Part shown: piece after piece, positions 1 through 13,000 of the stretch
Layout of the letters: every line of letters starts with the position of its first letter
Numbering within the stretch: the stretch's first letter is position 1
From: Owenia fusiformis
Lineage: Eukaryota > Annelida > Polychaeta > Sabellida > Oweniidae
Direction: 5' to 3'
Assembly (NCBI GenBank): GCA_903813345.2
Contig: CAIIXF020000004.1
Coordinates: forward strand, 6,345,525 to 6,409,524
Length of the DNA stretch: 64,000 nucleotides
Translations under genes and position numbers: made by a program
Notes under the pieces: model-generated
The model's input: the letters and a program-made list of their open reading frames with translations, nothing else
Database searches by the model: none
Told to the model about the DNA's origin: nothing

Positions 1-520
1 GTACCTGTCTTATCAGCTAGATAAGTCGCGCTGCGAGCATGATTGTTTGAAATTATGTACATAAAATGCGATGTATATTTACATAATCGAATACTATGAA
101 CTGGTTTATCTTGAAGCATCTGCACTATCATTAAAATGTAATAAATTGCAATTGGAGAAGAATGAAATGAAATGAATAATTGCCAAACCATGTGCGAAGC
201 AGATATTTCACTGATAAGAGTGAAACGAGTGAAGCATATGGGGACCCCGTTTAAGAAATTTAACACCAAACGTTTGCCTAAGCCCTTCGAAAACCTTGTA
301 ATAATAGTGAACATATCAAGCATAGGGAACCTGATGAAATTGTGAGACATATCGCAATAATTGATTATGAAGCCCTTTAGAAACCTGGTAATAGATTTTA
401 AAGCACTTGTGGAACCGTGTGTCATATAAACTAATAAAACTATGAAACCGATGAAGCTGGTGAACTTTTTTGCTAGTATACATCGGTTGGTTTAACTGTT
501 ATATTCTTGTATTTTTGTAG

Positions 521-3500
521 GTCCACTGACTTTATTCGTCCCATCAAATGAAGCGTTTGCAGCTCTCCCGGATACAACCATGGATAAACTTCGATCCAAT
601 GTTACATATCTCACAGAGATTTTCTCGTATCACGTGGTACCCACTAATGCATACTTCTCTCGAGACTTCAAAACTGACGTCACCTACAAAACTCTTTTGG
701 AACCTAGACGCGTTAGAATGTATGTCTACCCTCGGACTAAAAAGCAGGTATTTTTTTACTTTACAATTGACCACCGAACCTGCATCAGACTAACCATTCT
801 TCTAACCAGTGTTCATTTTCTTTGGGTACGCGTTCTTATAATTTCCTGTCGTATTTGTGTTTCGTATCATTTAAGATAACCTCAATAATATCAACCCGAC
901 GTTGTCATTGCTGCAATGTCTTGATTTTTGAGAGTTAACATTTTTGGCCTTGTCTTTGTTTTTGTACTATTCTTTCTCATATGATTAACAAAGATACAGC
1001 CATCTTTACCCCATGCAAGATATTTCCATCTTTCATCCTAAAAAGTAACACGTGCAAGATGAGATTTACTTGTGACATCACTGGTTTATAAACATCAACA
1101 ACATGGCAACGGGTACAGCTTTGCTATGCGTATCCATGCTCATTCTACAAAACTTAGCTGAGACGTCATAACAATGTAGCTTTGTTGCCACACGTATCCA
1201 TTAATTTTCTTCAATATTGTTATGACGTCATAACAATTGAAAAATGAAGTTCCATTCATTTCTAGCTAATTTTCACTCAATTTTATAATAAAAAGGTGAA
1301 AATATGGCATAATACAGAGTTATATGAGAAAAACTTTCTTGTACTCGTACCTGTGCAATGTCGTCCATTCTTGACTCGCTTTGATAATGTTTCTTTATCT
1401 CGTCTACGACTCAATAAAGAAGAATTATCAAAGCTCATCAAGAATGAACGATCTTGCACAGGTACTCTTATAAGAACCTCTACATCTTGTTAATTTATAA
1501 TTGTTCTTTTAGTTTTATGTTACTGGTTCTAAACTCACCAGTTGGGACAACGATGCAACTAACGGAGTCGTTCACGTGATTGACGAGGTCATGTTTAAAA
1601 TCCCGAAGGAAAACCTCCAAGAAAGAATAGATGATAAACATGAGAATTCGAAAGCGAATTTCTCTAAACTTTCCGAGTTGTTAACAATGGCAGGTCCTAA
1701 ACTACAAACCTACCTTGCAGGTAGACATTAATATTGTTTGAGTTTAGATAAAGTATTTGACGACAGTTTTCTCCAATTTTCCACTTTGTGGTATGGTAAC
1801 AATGCGGCATTTAGTCCAGTATAGTCTAGTTCACACAACCCGTCACAAGAAACACTTTTTCAAATGAACTTGATGCTCAACGACCAATACAGTTATTTAT
1901 CACTTGGAACATCAATTTTAGAAAAACGTATATATCCCGATTAGTGATAAACCTAATAATTTGTGTAACGTGATACCGTACGGCATCTATAATACTACTA
2001 GTAGATCATTTTAGTGATATCATGCGATATCTACGATATATCGCTATGTGTTTCCGTTAGTTACTTTCAAAAATGATGCATTCGACTGGTAACATCGACT
2101 ATGTAATTTGATAAACCCACTGATACTTATACTAATATGAATAATATACATTATGTTAAAGGATAGTTGGAAGAGGACCTAAACGGACAACGCGGGGACC
2201 ACGTAGCTACCACTTGTAGTAAAAAGAAGCAGTTGATTGTACAGATGACATGTCCATTTTCAGCCATTATTGAATAAAACTGATTCCTCAAGGTTTAGAT
2301 TACTATTACAGTTGCCCTTTAACTTCTAATTTATAGTCGCTCTTTCGAACATAGAACTCTGTACTTCCAGATGACAGCCCAAAAACAATGTTTGCTCCGA
2401 CTAACACTGCCATAGAACGTTTGCCACCAGGTGCTCTGTACTACTGGCAACATAACAAAACTGCACTACAAGGTGATCTATATGTATTGCATAGTAAGAT
2501 AATAGAGAGATTTCGCACCTAGTGAAAGTACAACTTATAACGTATACTTATACTTATAGGTAAACGTACAAGGTGTCTCATAATGTGGGCTTTTCGTCAG
2601 GAAAGATCTTCTCGGACTGTAATAAATACAGGTCAAAGGGATGCCATTTGTACTTTCTTAAATTGTAGCATGTTTAGTTGATCCAAATGTGTTTGTCTAG
2701 AATAAAATAGGCTCATATATAGTACATATGTTATAGACCCATCTTTTCTCAAATTGACTTTTTGGAGATGCTCGTTATGAAACACCCTGTATGTCATATG
2801 TTGAGCTACTGAATGGGTCGTTTCCAGGAATTGCTAGAACCTACAGGTTTGATTGGTGTTTCAAAGTGATGGTTAGTGTTTGATTGGATACTGTTCCCAC
2901 TCAGCCAATTAATTTCAAAAAATGCTTGCGGTCAATTGTTCCACACACATGTAGGCAAATCTTTATACGGAGATCCAACTGTATACGTTATCATCTACGT
3001 AAATATACCGTTTTGTAAGTTCATTGAACTTATACTGATCATGAAAACATTGAAATAATCAACTTGTTTATGTAATGACTCACTTTAAAGAATCATGACT
3101 CACTTTAAAGGATCGTGTTCATAATACACTACAAATACAAGGACACGGAAGCAGGCATTTAATTATAATGTGCATAATCTACACGTGCAGATGACAGTGC
3201 ATTCACAGTCTCTAGTTGATGGAGCTTTTCTATAACGGGAATAGTTATGTTCCATTAAGTACAATTTAAAATTGATTTTAGTAAATATAATAGTTCGACG
3301 TGACCCTTTAAACTATACGTATACGTATAAGTTGTACTTTCACTTATGTGCGAAATCTCTCTATTGTATCAATGTTTTTGTTTTTTATTACTATCAGAAA
3401 GTGTTCATGTGAAAAATAAAAGCATAAAGAAGTTGTTTTCGGTTATTTAACATATATTAATATATATTTATAGATGAACTAACAAAATGTAATGCAGCAT

Positions 3501-5010
3501 TTAGTTAAGGAATAAAGAATGATGTATCATTCTATATTGGAAAGAATGATACATAGAATAGAATAGTTCACCATTTACACCTACAAGATTGTTGTCTTTG
3601 AAGAAATTAAATTTTATATGTTTTAGGACAAGTTTTTTTTTATTTAGAAATACTAAATAGGGGTGTTGGCTTAGATTGATATTCGTTTAGAAACTATTAA
3701 GAAGGTTTTGTTTGTCAAAATATTATACGAAATGAACAGATTAATTTGATGTAGAAAAATTATGAAAACTTATTTAGAAAATCATTGCAGTGACTGACAT
3801 GAACACACGGATGATATGACGTCACCCCTTTTTAAAGAATAGCCCTACTCAACCCGTGCATGTATCAGGAATTAAATACACATAAATCATTTTCATGCAT
3901 ATATCAATAAATTCACACACTGAAATGCTATAGGCTGATCGGCTGAGACACACTTGGCATGTTTGAATCAATCATAAATGTCGATTGTATTTCGGAGATT
4001 TTCAAGTTATGTACATTTTCTTATTTTTCATTTCAGAAGTATTGAAGTACCACGTGGTCAAAACAACGTTGCTTTACGTAGGATTACTCTCTGGATCTTT
4101 GGAAACAGTTGAAGGCTCGAGAATCAATATCACCCAGAGCACTTCTAGAGGTATGTTTTATTCTTTCTTTTAAGTTATTCGATATCCTTCATCAGGATGT
4201 AGTCTCTTTGTTCGTGTAAAGTTACCTAAGTAACGCAGAGCCAAACTAATGCAATAGGACCATCACTTTAAAATATCAATACAATCGAATTTATAAAGTT
4301 AAATGATAGCAAGGTCACGTTTAAAGGTGATAAGATAATGGGGCTATATTGCGAGTTTAAACTTCTGTGAGATTAATGTCGAGGTCATACACTCAGGATC
4401 AGTCTCGGAACATTTGAAATAAGCGGACTTATATTTACATATTTATTTTTAGCTCGCCTCTTTTAACACTATCATAAAAATGTAAATTTCTTCTTTTGAA
4501 CTATGTCATTGGTTCAAAAACATTACCTTTCTTATTTTTCTTAAATTAAATTAAATTAAAATAACTAAATCAAATTGCATAACTTTTTACACATTCTTTA
4601 TATAAAATAAATCTAATTTTGTTTACCGAACTATGGACAATGGTGTTGAAATCGTCTGTATGAAATCAAAAATCTAAAATCCGTTCGAATGTGCTGTACT
4701 TGTTACAATAGTGTGACTAGGAAAATGAAATATAAACCCTAAAATGCCGTTTGAGGTTGTAATATTAATACGTAAATATAATAGGGAAAAACCGTTACAT
4801 TACATTCATCTAAAAGAAATCAAAATGTGTACTACACCGATACAACCTTATATTTTTTCAGGCGTGATACTGAATGCTAACTCTAAACCAGAACGAGGAT
4901 ACAACTCAGCGTTTCTCACCTTCAGGAACATCACAGTCACCAATGGTGTTATTCATGGTATTGACAGTATGCTTCTCCCTTCACCAGTGCCACAACGATA
5001 TGTTCCATAG
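521..5010 (+). CDS. FAS1 (fasciclin) domain protein, 3' five exons
   Basis: Exons 521-747, 1513-1720, 2371-2472, 4037-4150 and 4862-5010 (stop TAG) join in consistent phase (acceptor phase 1, then junction phases 0, 1, 1, 1) with AG acceptors and GT donors, giving about 266 visible residues. The start lies upstream of the window. The first two exons form most of one FAS1 domain: H1-like TLFVPSNEAFAALP, a YHVVP motif, and H2-like GVVHVIDEVMF. A second domain follows with KTMFAPTNTAIERLP, VLKYHVV and NGVIHGIDSML. FAS1 domains are extracellular adhesion or matrix modules; cell-surface or matrix location is inferred from the family. The C-terminus stops about 10 residues after the second H2 motif, with no membrane anchor or GPI-like tail visible. 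N-x-T/S sites (NVT, NKT, NIT) suit a secreted protein. The family call is firm; ligand and gene identity are unknown. Confidence 0.88.
1347..1465. repeat. Hairpin (inverted repeat) in FAS1 intron
   Basis: Two arms of about 50 bp face each other around a short loop: the left begins GTACCTGTGCAATGTCGTCC and the right ends ATCTTGCACAGGTAC. Within the arms TTTGATAATG pairs imperfectly with AATTATCAAA. It ends about 50 bp before the exon at 1513. It may be a small MITE or a transcribed hairpin. Confidence 0.6.
2502..3364. mobile_element. MITE-like element with long TIRs, FAS1 intron
   Basis: The ends are inverted copies: ATAGAGAGATTTCGCAC at 2502 and GTGCGAAATCTCTCTAT ending at 3364. The similarity extends inward about 50 bp (AGTGAAAGTACAACTTATA against TATAAGTTGTACTTTCACT). 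I see no transposase. It carries a nested smaller element at 2569-2789. Confidence 0.65.
2569..2789. mobile_element. Small TA-flanked MITE nested in the previous element
   Basis: The left end is CAAGGTGTCTCATAA and the right end is TTATGAAACACCCTG (reverse complement CAGGGTGTTTCATAA). TA is present on both sides. About 221 bp and non-coding. The CAGGGTGT-like end recurs at other element ends in this window. Confidence 0.55.
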
Positions 5011-6770
5011 TACACTGTAAAATATGAACTCTTGAAATAATACTATAATACGATAATACGAATATATGAGAAATTGAAAGGAGCAAGATCTAAAAATAAC
5101 TGAATAATTCTAAAGATGTTAGGGAAAAACAACAACATTTTATTGTATTACTTCATCTCAACCCCAAAATGCTCGAACTCAAAATTGAGGATAATTCGAT
5201 GAATATAACAGCTTTGCAAAAATGAAGTGGTGAATTTGAAAATGAAGCAACGAGGTGCTATTGTGCATTGATCATGTTTGAGAATAGCAAACGACAGAGA
5301 AACATCACCGTGCAGTAAAGAGTAGGCAAAATAAAAATAAACTAATCATCAACACGCAAATAATTAATGCCTCATAAAAGTTGAAAGTGGTACAAGGGAA
5401 GTGCCTTAACACTCCTAGTATTAAATCGAGTTAAGGTTTGGTTCTTTAAAATAATAGTCCTCAATATAAATGACATCGATATGTCTACTTCCGGTTGAGT
5501 TTTTGGATACAGTTGTGAAATCCTCCTTTTCTCAGAAGAATTCAAATCGATCGAGTCTCAGCAAGTAGATTCATTTGGGGTTATATGGCTAGAATCCATT
5601 TTCAATAAAAAGTATAAGGTTTCTTCAATAGGACATTGGGCTTGTTTTAAGAACTCTAATGTATGTCACTCTCATTTTCTTCTTTCTGATTCTCTACTTC
5701 TTTCTGATTCTTCGTCACACCTCATTTCCTCATCTTTCCCTTGATCCACTTCTCGTCGCAATTCTTTCACCCAACTTATTCTTACAGTCCGTCATTACTC
5801 GATATTTCCACTATTATACATGCATTTTTCATACTTGTCATTAAAGACTTACATTATTCAAAGATATTCCAATTCAACATATTGGCGTTGTCTCTGGGTT
5901 CTTTGTTATATGCATAATTTAATAAGTAATAGGGAAGTTCTCCATGAAACGATGACAATTAATTTCTTTCTAACTACAAAAACATGCATTGAGCAGACTA
6001 AATGATGGGTCTGGTAATCTGAAGCAATGTCTGAACTTGTAAAATATCATGATGACCTTATGTAAATTTAGAGCGTAATGTGCATTAAATGTGTCAATAT
6101 ACACACCCCGAGAGCTTGAGAATCGATTACATGTACATGGTGTTCAATAAATAAAAGCAATGATTGTTATTTATTTGAATATATGATATATGATTGAATA
6201 TATAATTTGTCTTTCACAAGTAGATTAACCATAAGATAAAAAAATTGAAACTGTTTTACAATTTAATGCGTTTGTCCCAAAACATGCTATGCTACAAACG
6301 AGAATAACTCTCAATGGCATGGGGTGTGCATCGTGTAATTACAATTTAAGCTCAGTGAAAACGTGTTCTAGCTATTTTCATTCCATGTTATTCACTTGAA
6401 AAATCTGTTGTTTCTATTTTGTGAAGTTTACCCTATGTTTATATTAACCTACTGTTTTAACATAAGCATGTGTATAATTGGTATAACATTAAAGTGAATA
6501 GCTTAACGTAAATGATGAAAACCTCTCGTAAGGGAAATGCGCAAAATTAGACCAGAACCTGGTTTTTATTGAGTAAATCTTTTAGAGCTTTTAATTTTTT
6601 GACACCCTGTAAATCCACACACCTTTGTTTTACATCCAGTCATTATCAGTGTACTTTATCGTTTAACTTGAATTCGATTGGATAAGAAAGATCACGTGAT
6701 ATTGTTTGTGGTCAAATTTAAACCTGCGCCATAAATCACGTGACTGTGCTTCTGAAGTTCATCGCCACTG
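5011..6770. other. Intergenic, FAS1 to CBM14-a
   Basis: AT-rich spacer. The nearest AATAAA hexamer after the FAS1 stop is at 5331, over 300 bp away, so the true polyadenylation site is uncertain. No convincing gene is seen. Confidence 0.5.
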
Positions 6771-6810
6771 GGTATTTGAAGAGTGGCATACTGTGAGAGT
6801 ATCGGTCAAG
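6771..6810 (+). promoter_or_regulatory. Candidate 5' untranslated exon of CBM14-a
   Basis: A good donor, TCAAG|GTAAGA, lies at 6811, 270 bp upstream of the acceptor TTTTTGTAG at 7082 that precedes the start codon. This mirrors the untranslated first exons of CBM14-b and c. The preceding TTTGAAGAGTGGCATA resembles TTTGAAGAGTGGTATA upstream of CBM14-b (about 34675). No TATA box is evident, and the 5' limit is a guess. Confidence 0.4.
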
Positions 6811-7085
6811 GTAAGATCGTTTTTATAGACACTTTTAATTGATAATAAGATCAAAACAATCAGCCGGTGAAACACAAAACATCAATCCACTGACTTTGGC
6901 TAACGAAATGATTTTTAATGAGCAGATTGGAGATATGATAAGCATAACACTGACCCCGTTTATGAATCGATGAATCAACGGTTCTATAATTTGTGATCTC
7001 AAAAACTGCTGGACACTTTTGGACAAAGGGTATGCAGTGGGAAAGCCAGAGTCATATATCTGATACTTCACTATTTTTGTAGGAA

Positions 7086-10000
7086 ATGTTAGCCTTAATT
7101 CTTCTGTTCGTCTGCTCCGCATTTGCCAGTGGTCCACCAGTTGTCACGGATCCGGGTATGTAATGCATGACGTCACATTGCGTCACAGATCAGTATTGAA
7201 GGCATATTCTAAAATACAGACGGTGAAAAAATCACAAGCAACATGCACAATTAACCGATATCTATTAGAATCTGATATCTCTAAAAATGACAAATGTGTA
7301 GCACTTTATAAGAATATTAACACAGAAATATCTGTTTGTACTGGAAAACTGCAATTTGAGGATTTGAAAAATAGATTCTCAAACTTATATTATGGGAACC
7401 AATTACCGATGACAATTTGATAATCTGGTGACGACTCTGTAAACGGAAATGAAATATCAATTATATACGTCTCCATTTAGGAAAACGTCTTCATTCTTTC
7501 AGTTTTTATATAGCCTGTGTTCTGTTAGTGGAAAATTCACATTTTTATGAAGAAAAATGCAACATTAGATTGGTTACGTACTATACAATCAGTCAACCTT
7601 TAGTTAAAAACACGGACGTAATATATTGCATGACTATTAAGCATGGTTATTATCGAGTACAGATTCATATGGGTCGATTGTTGGTACATTTATTTTATTA
7701 TGACCTTAAGAAGACAGAATACATAGATCATACATATGTTACAATAATAAACATGTTAGTAGATGACCAAAGGGAAAACTAAAACATGGCGACAATAAGC
7801 ATACGGAGTACAAAAAAGAAATGTGGCCAGTCGACATATGAGCTTGGCCATAGGAAAACAAGTCTTATGACAATAATTAAAATTGTGTTACAAAGCCAAA
7901 ATGTGCCCAAGATTAAGAGGAAAATGTGCTAAATTCAAATCCGACTTCAGACGTTGTCTATTTATGCAAGAAAAACTTGTTAAGACATTAGCCAAGGCTC
8001 ATTTGAAAGGTCTCTTTGTGCTTTTTAAGATAAACAAAAATCATAACATTGAAAAATCTGTGATAAGACCCATTTTCCTGTGACCTGGCTCATTAAGATT
8101 TAAAAAAGACATTAATATATGACCTATTTCCAGCGATCAAATAATTCTTTTTCGAGTAATCTCAAAAAGTGAAAAGTGTAATATTAATTTTTTGTTTTTT
8201 TTTCATTTAATGCAAATAGCTAGAAGTGTATCTTCAATTATAATAGCATAGGGAGCATCTCAAAAGTTCATTGTAGGATTATTATCTGTATTTGAACATT
8301 TAATCTGTGACCACTGACCACCCACTCCCTCCTCGTTATGTTTGACATGCGGCATTGTGTTAAATTACACTTTATCTAACATAATAATAGTACAGTCAAT
8401 TTTAAATAATTATTCAAACCTGCATTTTGTACTGTATCAGCATAAAATTATCTCTAGTATTGTATCATACTGTACTACTCTGAGTTCATATCCTAACACA
8501 ATTTGAGCAAATAGAATTCCCTGGCACACTGTCAGAAAGCTAACTTTCAAGGGTAATGTGGCCCTTCCCTATGACTGTTCAAAATAAAGTTATTTTCCGA
8601 CATAGATCTTTTGAAATGTCCCCTTATAAGAGAGAATACACACCAAATACTGTACTGTTTTTGTGGGAGGTGGGTCTGGACCAGAGGAAGGTAAAGAAAT
8701 AAATGATTTCATAACAAATGGTCAAATTAAGAACATATACTGCATGGACAATTGCACATACAGGGTGGGCCAAAAAAAACCACCCCCCTAGCCAATATTT
8801 CTGATAAATATTCAATTATTAACATGCACACCATCAATGATATATCATTTTAAAGATAATTTAATTTGCAACAGAATGATATATAATAGAACAATTTTCA
8901 ACAACTCTGGCTCGAGATATAACAACTTATGTGACATGGGGGTCAAAAAACACCTTTTCAATTTTCGTCGAATTGTGCGAACAATTGCCTATTTCTACCA
9001 AATTTTAGTAAATTACAACATTGTCATGAGTCTTTCATAATTGGATATTATATATTGTTTTCATTCAGTTTTTGAACCTTGCATGCTCAATATACATGTG
9101 TATGCTTATAAAATTAATTCATTTCTTCTTCAGTCTGTCCAAATATGGCTCAATAGACTCACCCCGGACCCAACTTCTGATTTGATTTCTCGCTTAAAAC
9201 GCGAAAGCCATTGGTATAATTGATGGACCTCTGCAGAAGTACCATCCAACACCTAATTATTCATTCTTTCAGTATGTCTACACCCCTGATGGGCTAGGGA
9301 TCTCCATAGACAAACTGTTCTTAATGCCCCAAGTACTATACATGTAATAAAAAGGCTATACTCTATATCAGTAAGCAAGAATAGTGACATTTGCGATAAA
9401 AGGCTACTCAAATCGAGATGACATTTTTCTGAAAAATTGGTGGTGTCCACTCAGTGTTTCCCAAAAAGGAAAGACCATACAGGCCCTGTTTTTTGAACCA
9501 GGAGCAAAAATATACTCTGAATGTTAATGACATGAGGTGGTAAAAAAGGACTCCTCAAGAATATAAAAAACATGTGAAAGAAATTTCATTTTCTGATAGA
9601 ACAGTGCTCCATCACACAGGTCCAATGCTACCCTGGAGTTTTTGGAGATTGGAAATGTCACCATCTCTAGCCCAAAATAATGGCTTACTAGCAGTCCAGT
9701 TGCCAATAATGTTGATAACCATACCTGGGAGCATCTAGAACAGTTGATATTTAAATATTCTCAGCCTATCAGGGATGTAGAGGAACTGAAAGAAAGAATA
9801 ACTAGCAGTTGAATGGTACTTCGGCATACATCCATCAATTATGCCATCAACCAATGGCTTCCGCGTCTTAAGCGAATAATCCAATCAGAGGATGGGTCCT
9901 GGGGGTGGGTCTATTGAGCTATTTTTGGACAGACTGAAGAAGAAATGAATTAGTTTTATAAGCATACACATGTATATTGAGCATGTGTGGTTCAAAAATT

Positions 10001-13000
10001 GAATGAAAACAATATATAATATCCAATTATGAAAGACTCACATAAATGGTCATATTTCTATATGGGGTTGTTGAAAATGGTGCTATTATATATCATTTTG
10101 TTGCAAATTAAATTATCGTTAATATGATATATCATTGTTGGTGTGATTGTTAAAAAAGAAATATTTATCAGGAATATTGGTTAGGGGGGTGGTTTTTTTG
10201 GCCCACCCTGTATAAATCTGTAAATATTGTTTGAAAAAATTGATCCTGATATATTTTCCATTGAATTACTTCAGATGAGTGTAGGAATAATCTGGGATAT
10301 CTGAATGGAGCAGATTTTGGAGAAGATTGCTGTTCATTCGTTGTATGTGATAGCGTTAGGCTGAACAGAACAGGTCAGTATATAATTAATTTACCCCAAC
10401 ATTTTTTTAGTTTTTCTATTTCTTGCTAGTTTTCTATGATACATATTTTAAACAAGCTCGTTTAATGACGCACATCATTTTCTTCAGAAAGCATTATATT
10501 GTGCATCGAAATCCTAATTTCCAGCATAGTATTCAATAGACATGAGTATAATGATTCCCGTTGACACCAACACGAAACTGTAAATCTCCCGTTCTAAACA
10601 CAGCTCTGAAACTGATCGGATATTTGAAGTAGACTAAGTAGCGCTTGTTTTGTATGCGCGCTATATACATTACTGTATTGATTCATTGGCTTTGCGTTCA
10701 CGGTTACGTTGTGAAAAATATCGCTAGCCTAATCCCTCTATTATCAAATTGGACATCCGGGACATTCAATGTAATAGACTGAATTATCAAATGGTAATGT
10801 TACACTCACACTATCCCGACCATCATGTAATAGTGTTATAACATCATCACAGACATCACAGACTTACATATGACAGACTCCCCCAGGCCGACAATTTGGC
10901 CCCACACTCTGTGTTGGGGACATACCGTCTTGCCTTATGCTAAACAGTGTTACAAATTAAGCGTTGACAGATGACATCACTGTGGGAAATCTCAAAACAT
11001 GCTAGCCCACATGAAATGAACTCAACATTTCTAAATGATCAATTTTGGCAATCAAAACATTTTCCGGTGTTCTGCTGAATATGCAGAGTATAAAATTATT
11101 GTAGCTACCGTATCAAAATAAAAATTGACTAGCGAGGAATATTTTCATTTCAAATATGGGGGCCAATCCGATGTCTGACAACCTTTACAAAAATCTAGGC
11201 AGTGTGCATTTTTACCTTCTGTGAAATAACAAGTGGAATTTAGTAGTTGTTTTGTGTTTTATTATCATTCTGCATCGTAATTAGATGTGATGTGGTGTTA
11301 AAACGTCAGCAGAAATACATATCCATACGATAATTAAGTGAATTTGATAACATATTTTTCCAAAACCCGTCTCCTGCTAAGGATATAAAAACTTGTATAA
11401 GCATGCTCAAAAGTGCGAATTTGCACCTCAATGTCAACCTAAATCAATGTTGTGTCTAAAACACGTGCCTGATCTACTCAAAACAGCTTGTCATTCACGT
11501 ATACACGCTCAGCAAACATAGCAAAATGATCTGAATCTTGGAATTTCGTTCGAGAGCTTGTAATACTCTGCATGTCTTCATCATAAGTGTTCATCAGACT
11601 TCGCGCATGCTCAGGAGAAAATCATCAACCAATCAATAAATCAATGTTGCGCATGCGTCTTACAAGGGTACAGAAATTCGGAAATCAGCCGGAGAAATCG
11701 AAACAAAAGCGTACTGACGGCGCATTCTCCTATGCTGCGATCTAAGATTTTCAGCATATATAAAGTATTTTGGGATTTTTCGAATGAGGTAAGTAACATG
11801 CGCATTTTCGTAGTACCATATTGACTGTATTAAATTTATGCCAGGTTGGTTGTCAATTTTATATTACTCAGATGTAGTTCAATTGTTATTATGTGTAGTT
11901 TCGTGCTTGAAAAAATGGCAATAACATTTCATGTAACATTATTTGATTCAGGGTTCGTTGGTAAATGTACTGGAGGCACCGGTTGGAATGACGAATTGAA
12001 GGTCTGTGACGACAAAATATACTTGGACAATTGTGATCCTGCCAACGATTGTGACATCCCCTCCAGAACAACTGCACTGTGTTCAGCTCCACAACCAACT
12101 GGTAGGCTATATAAACGTTACCAAATAGACAATACAGGGGAGCTTTCGATACAAGTTATTTGGTCAACTACGTAAACTTGTACTTCTAAATTAAAATACA
12201 AGGTGTTACATAACGAAGGGTATTAGTAAGAAATCTCTCCCCCCATTTAAAGAGAATACGGACAAAATATTCGTTCTTTAGAAGTAATTGTCAAAATATT
12301 TTTTCAGCTACTACTTGTTGTCTGGGACAACGAATTGGTACGGGTTTCCCTGGCTATGAGCCCGTTTACGAAATGGGCTCGGACGAATTTCACTACAGAA
12401 GAGTAGGGGAAAGGGGCGAGGGACTGTGTCCAAAAGGCATGATCTTCATACTTGATAGTTGTTGCTGTGAAGAACCTGAAAGTAAGAATTGTTATGTACT
12501 GTAACATGTCGTTATTTAAAGGCCCCAAGAAAATTTTAAAACGTTTTTGATAATGTTGTAGTCTTACTTAATATGATACATTTGGTTGAATTTACAACAA
12601 ATTACAATCATTCAAATAACACAGAAAGCACAAAATGACTTCAATTTAATCGTTCACTTTGTTGCATTGCGTTATAGCCGAGCCTATTGCACCATGTGAT
12701 GACCTCAGTAGTTTTTTCTTCGACAACCCAAATGAGGCATGCTGTTCTTACGTACAATGCTTTGTAAACAGAACTGCATACGTTGTAAGTTAATTTGTGT
12801 AACAAGAAATGTGGTATCCACATCTTGGTACCGTCAGTTTGCGAACGTACACATGTATTCTCCGCAACCACAGTCGGTGTCACATAAGCATTTTGAACAA
12901 TTTTAACTGACATCATATACACGCACGAATGAACGACTTCGCCTGACGCCATGTTTTTACTTTATTTTACAATCTCGGCTGACGAAGCTGGCGTAATAAA

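Noticed and set aside
7163-8083. Several 60-85 codon frames in CBM14-a intron 2
   Set aside because: No domain, AT-rich composition, and they lie within an intron.
9253-9706. Minus-strand frames inside the Tc1 element
   Set aside because: The recognisable transposase remnant is on the + strand; these are shadows.
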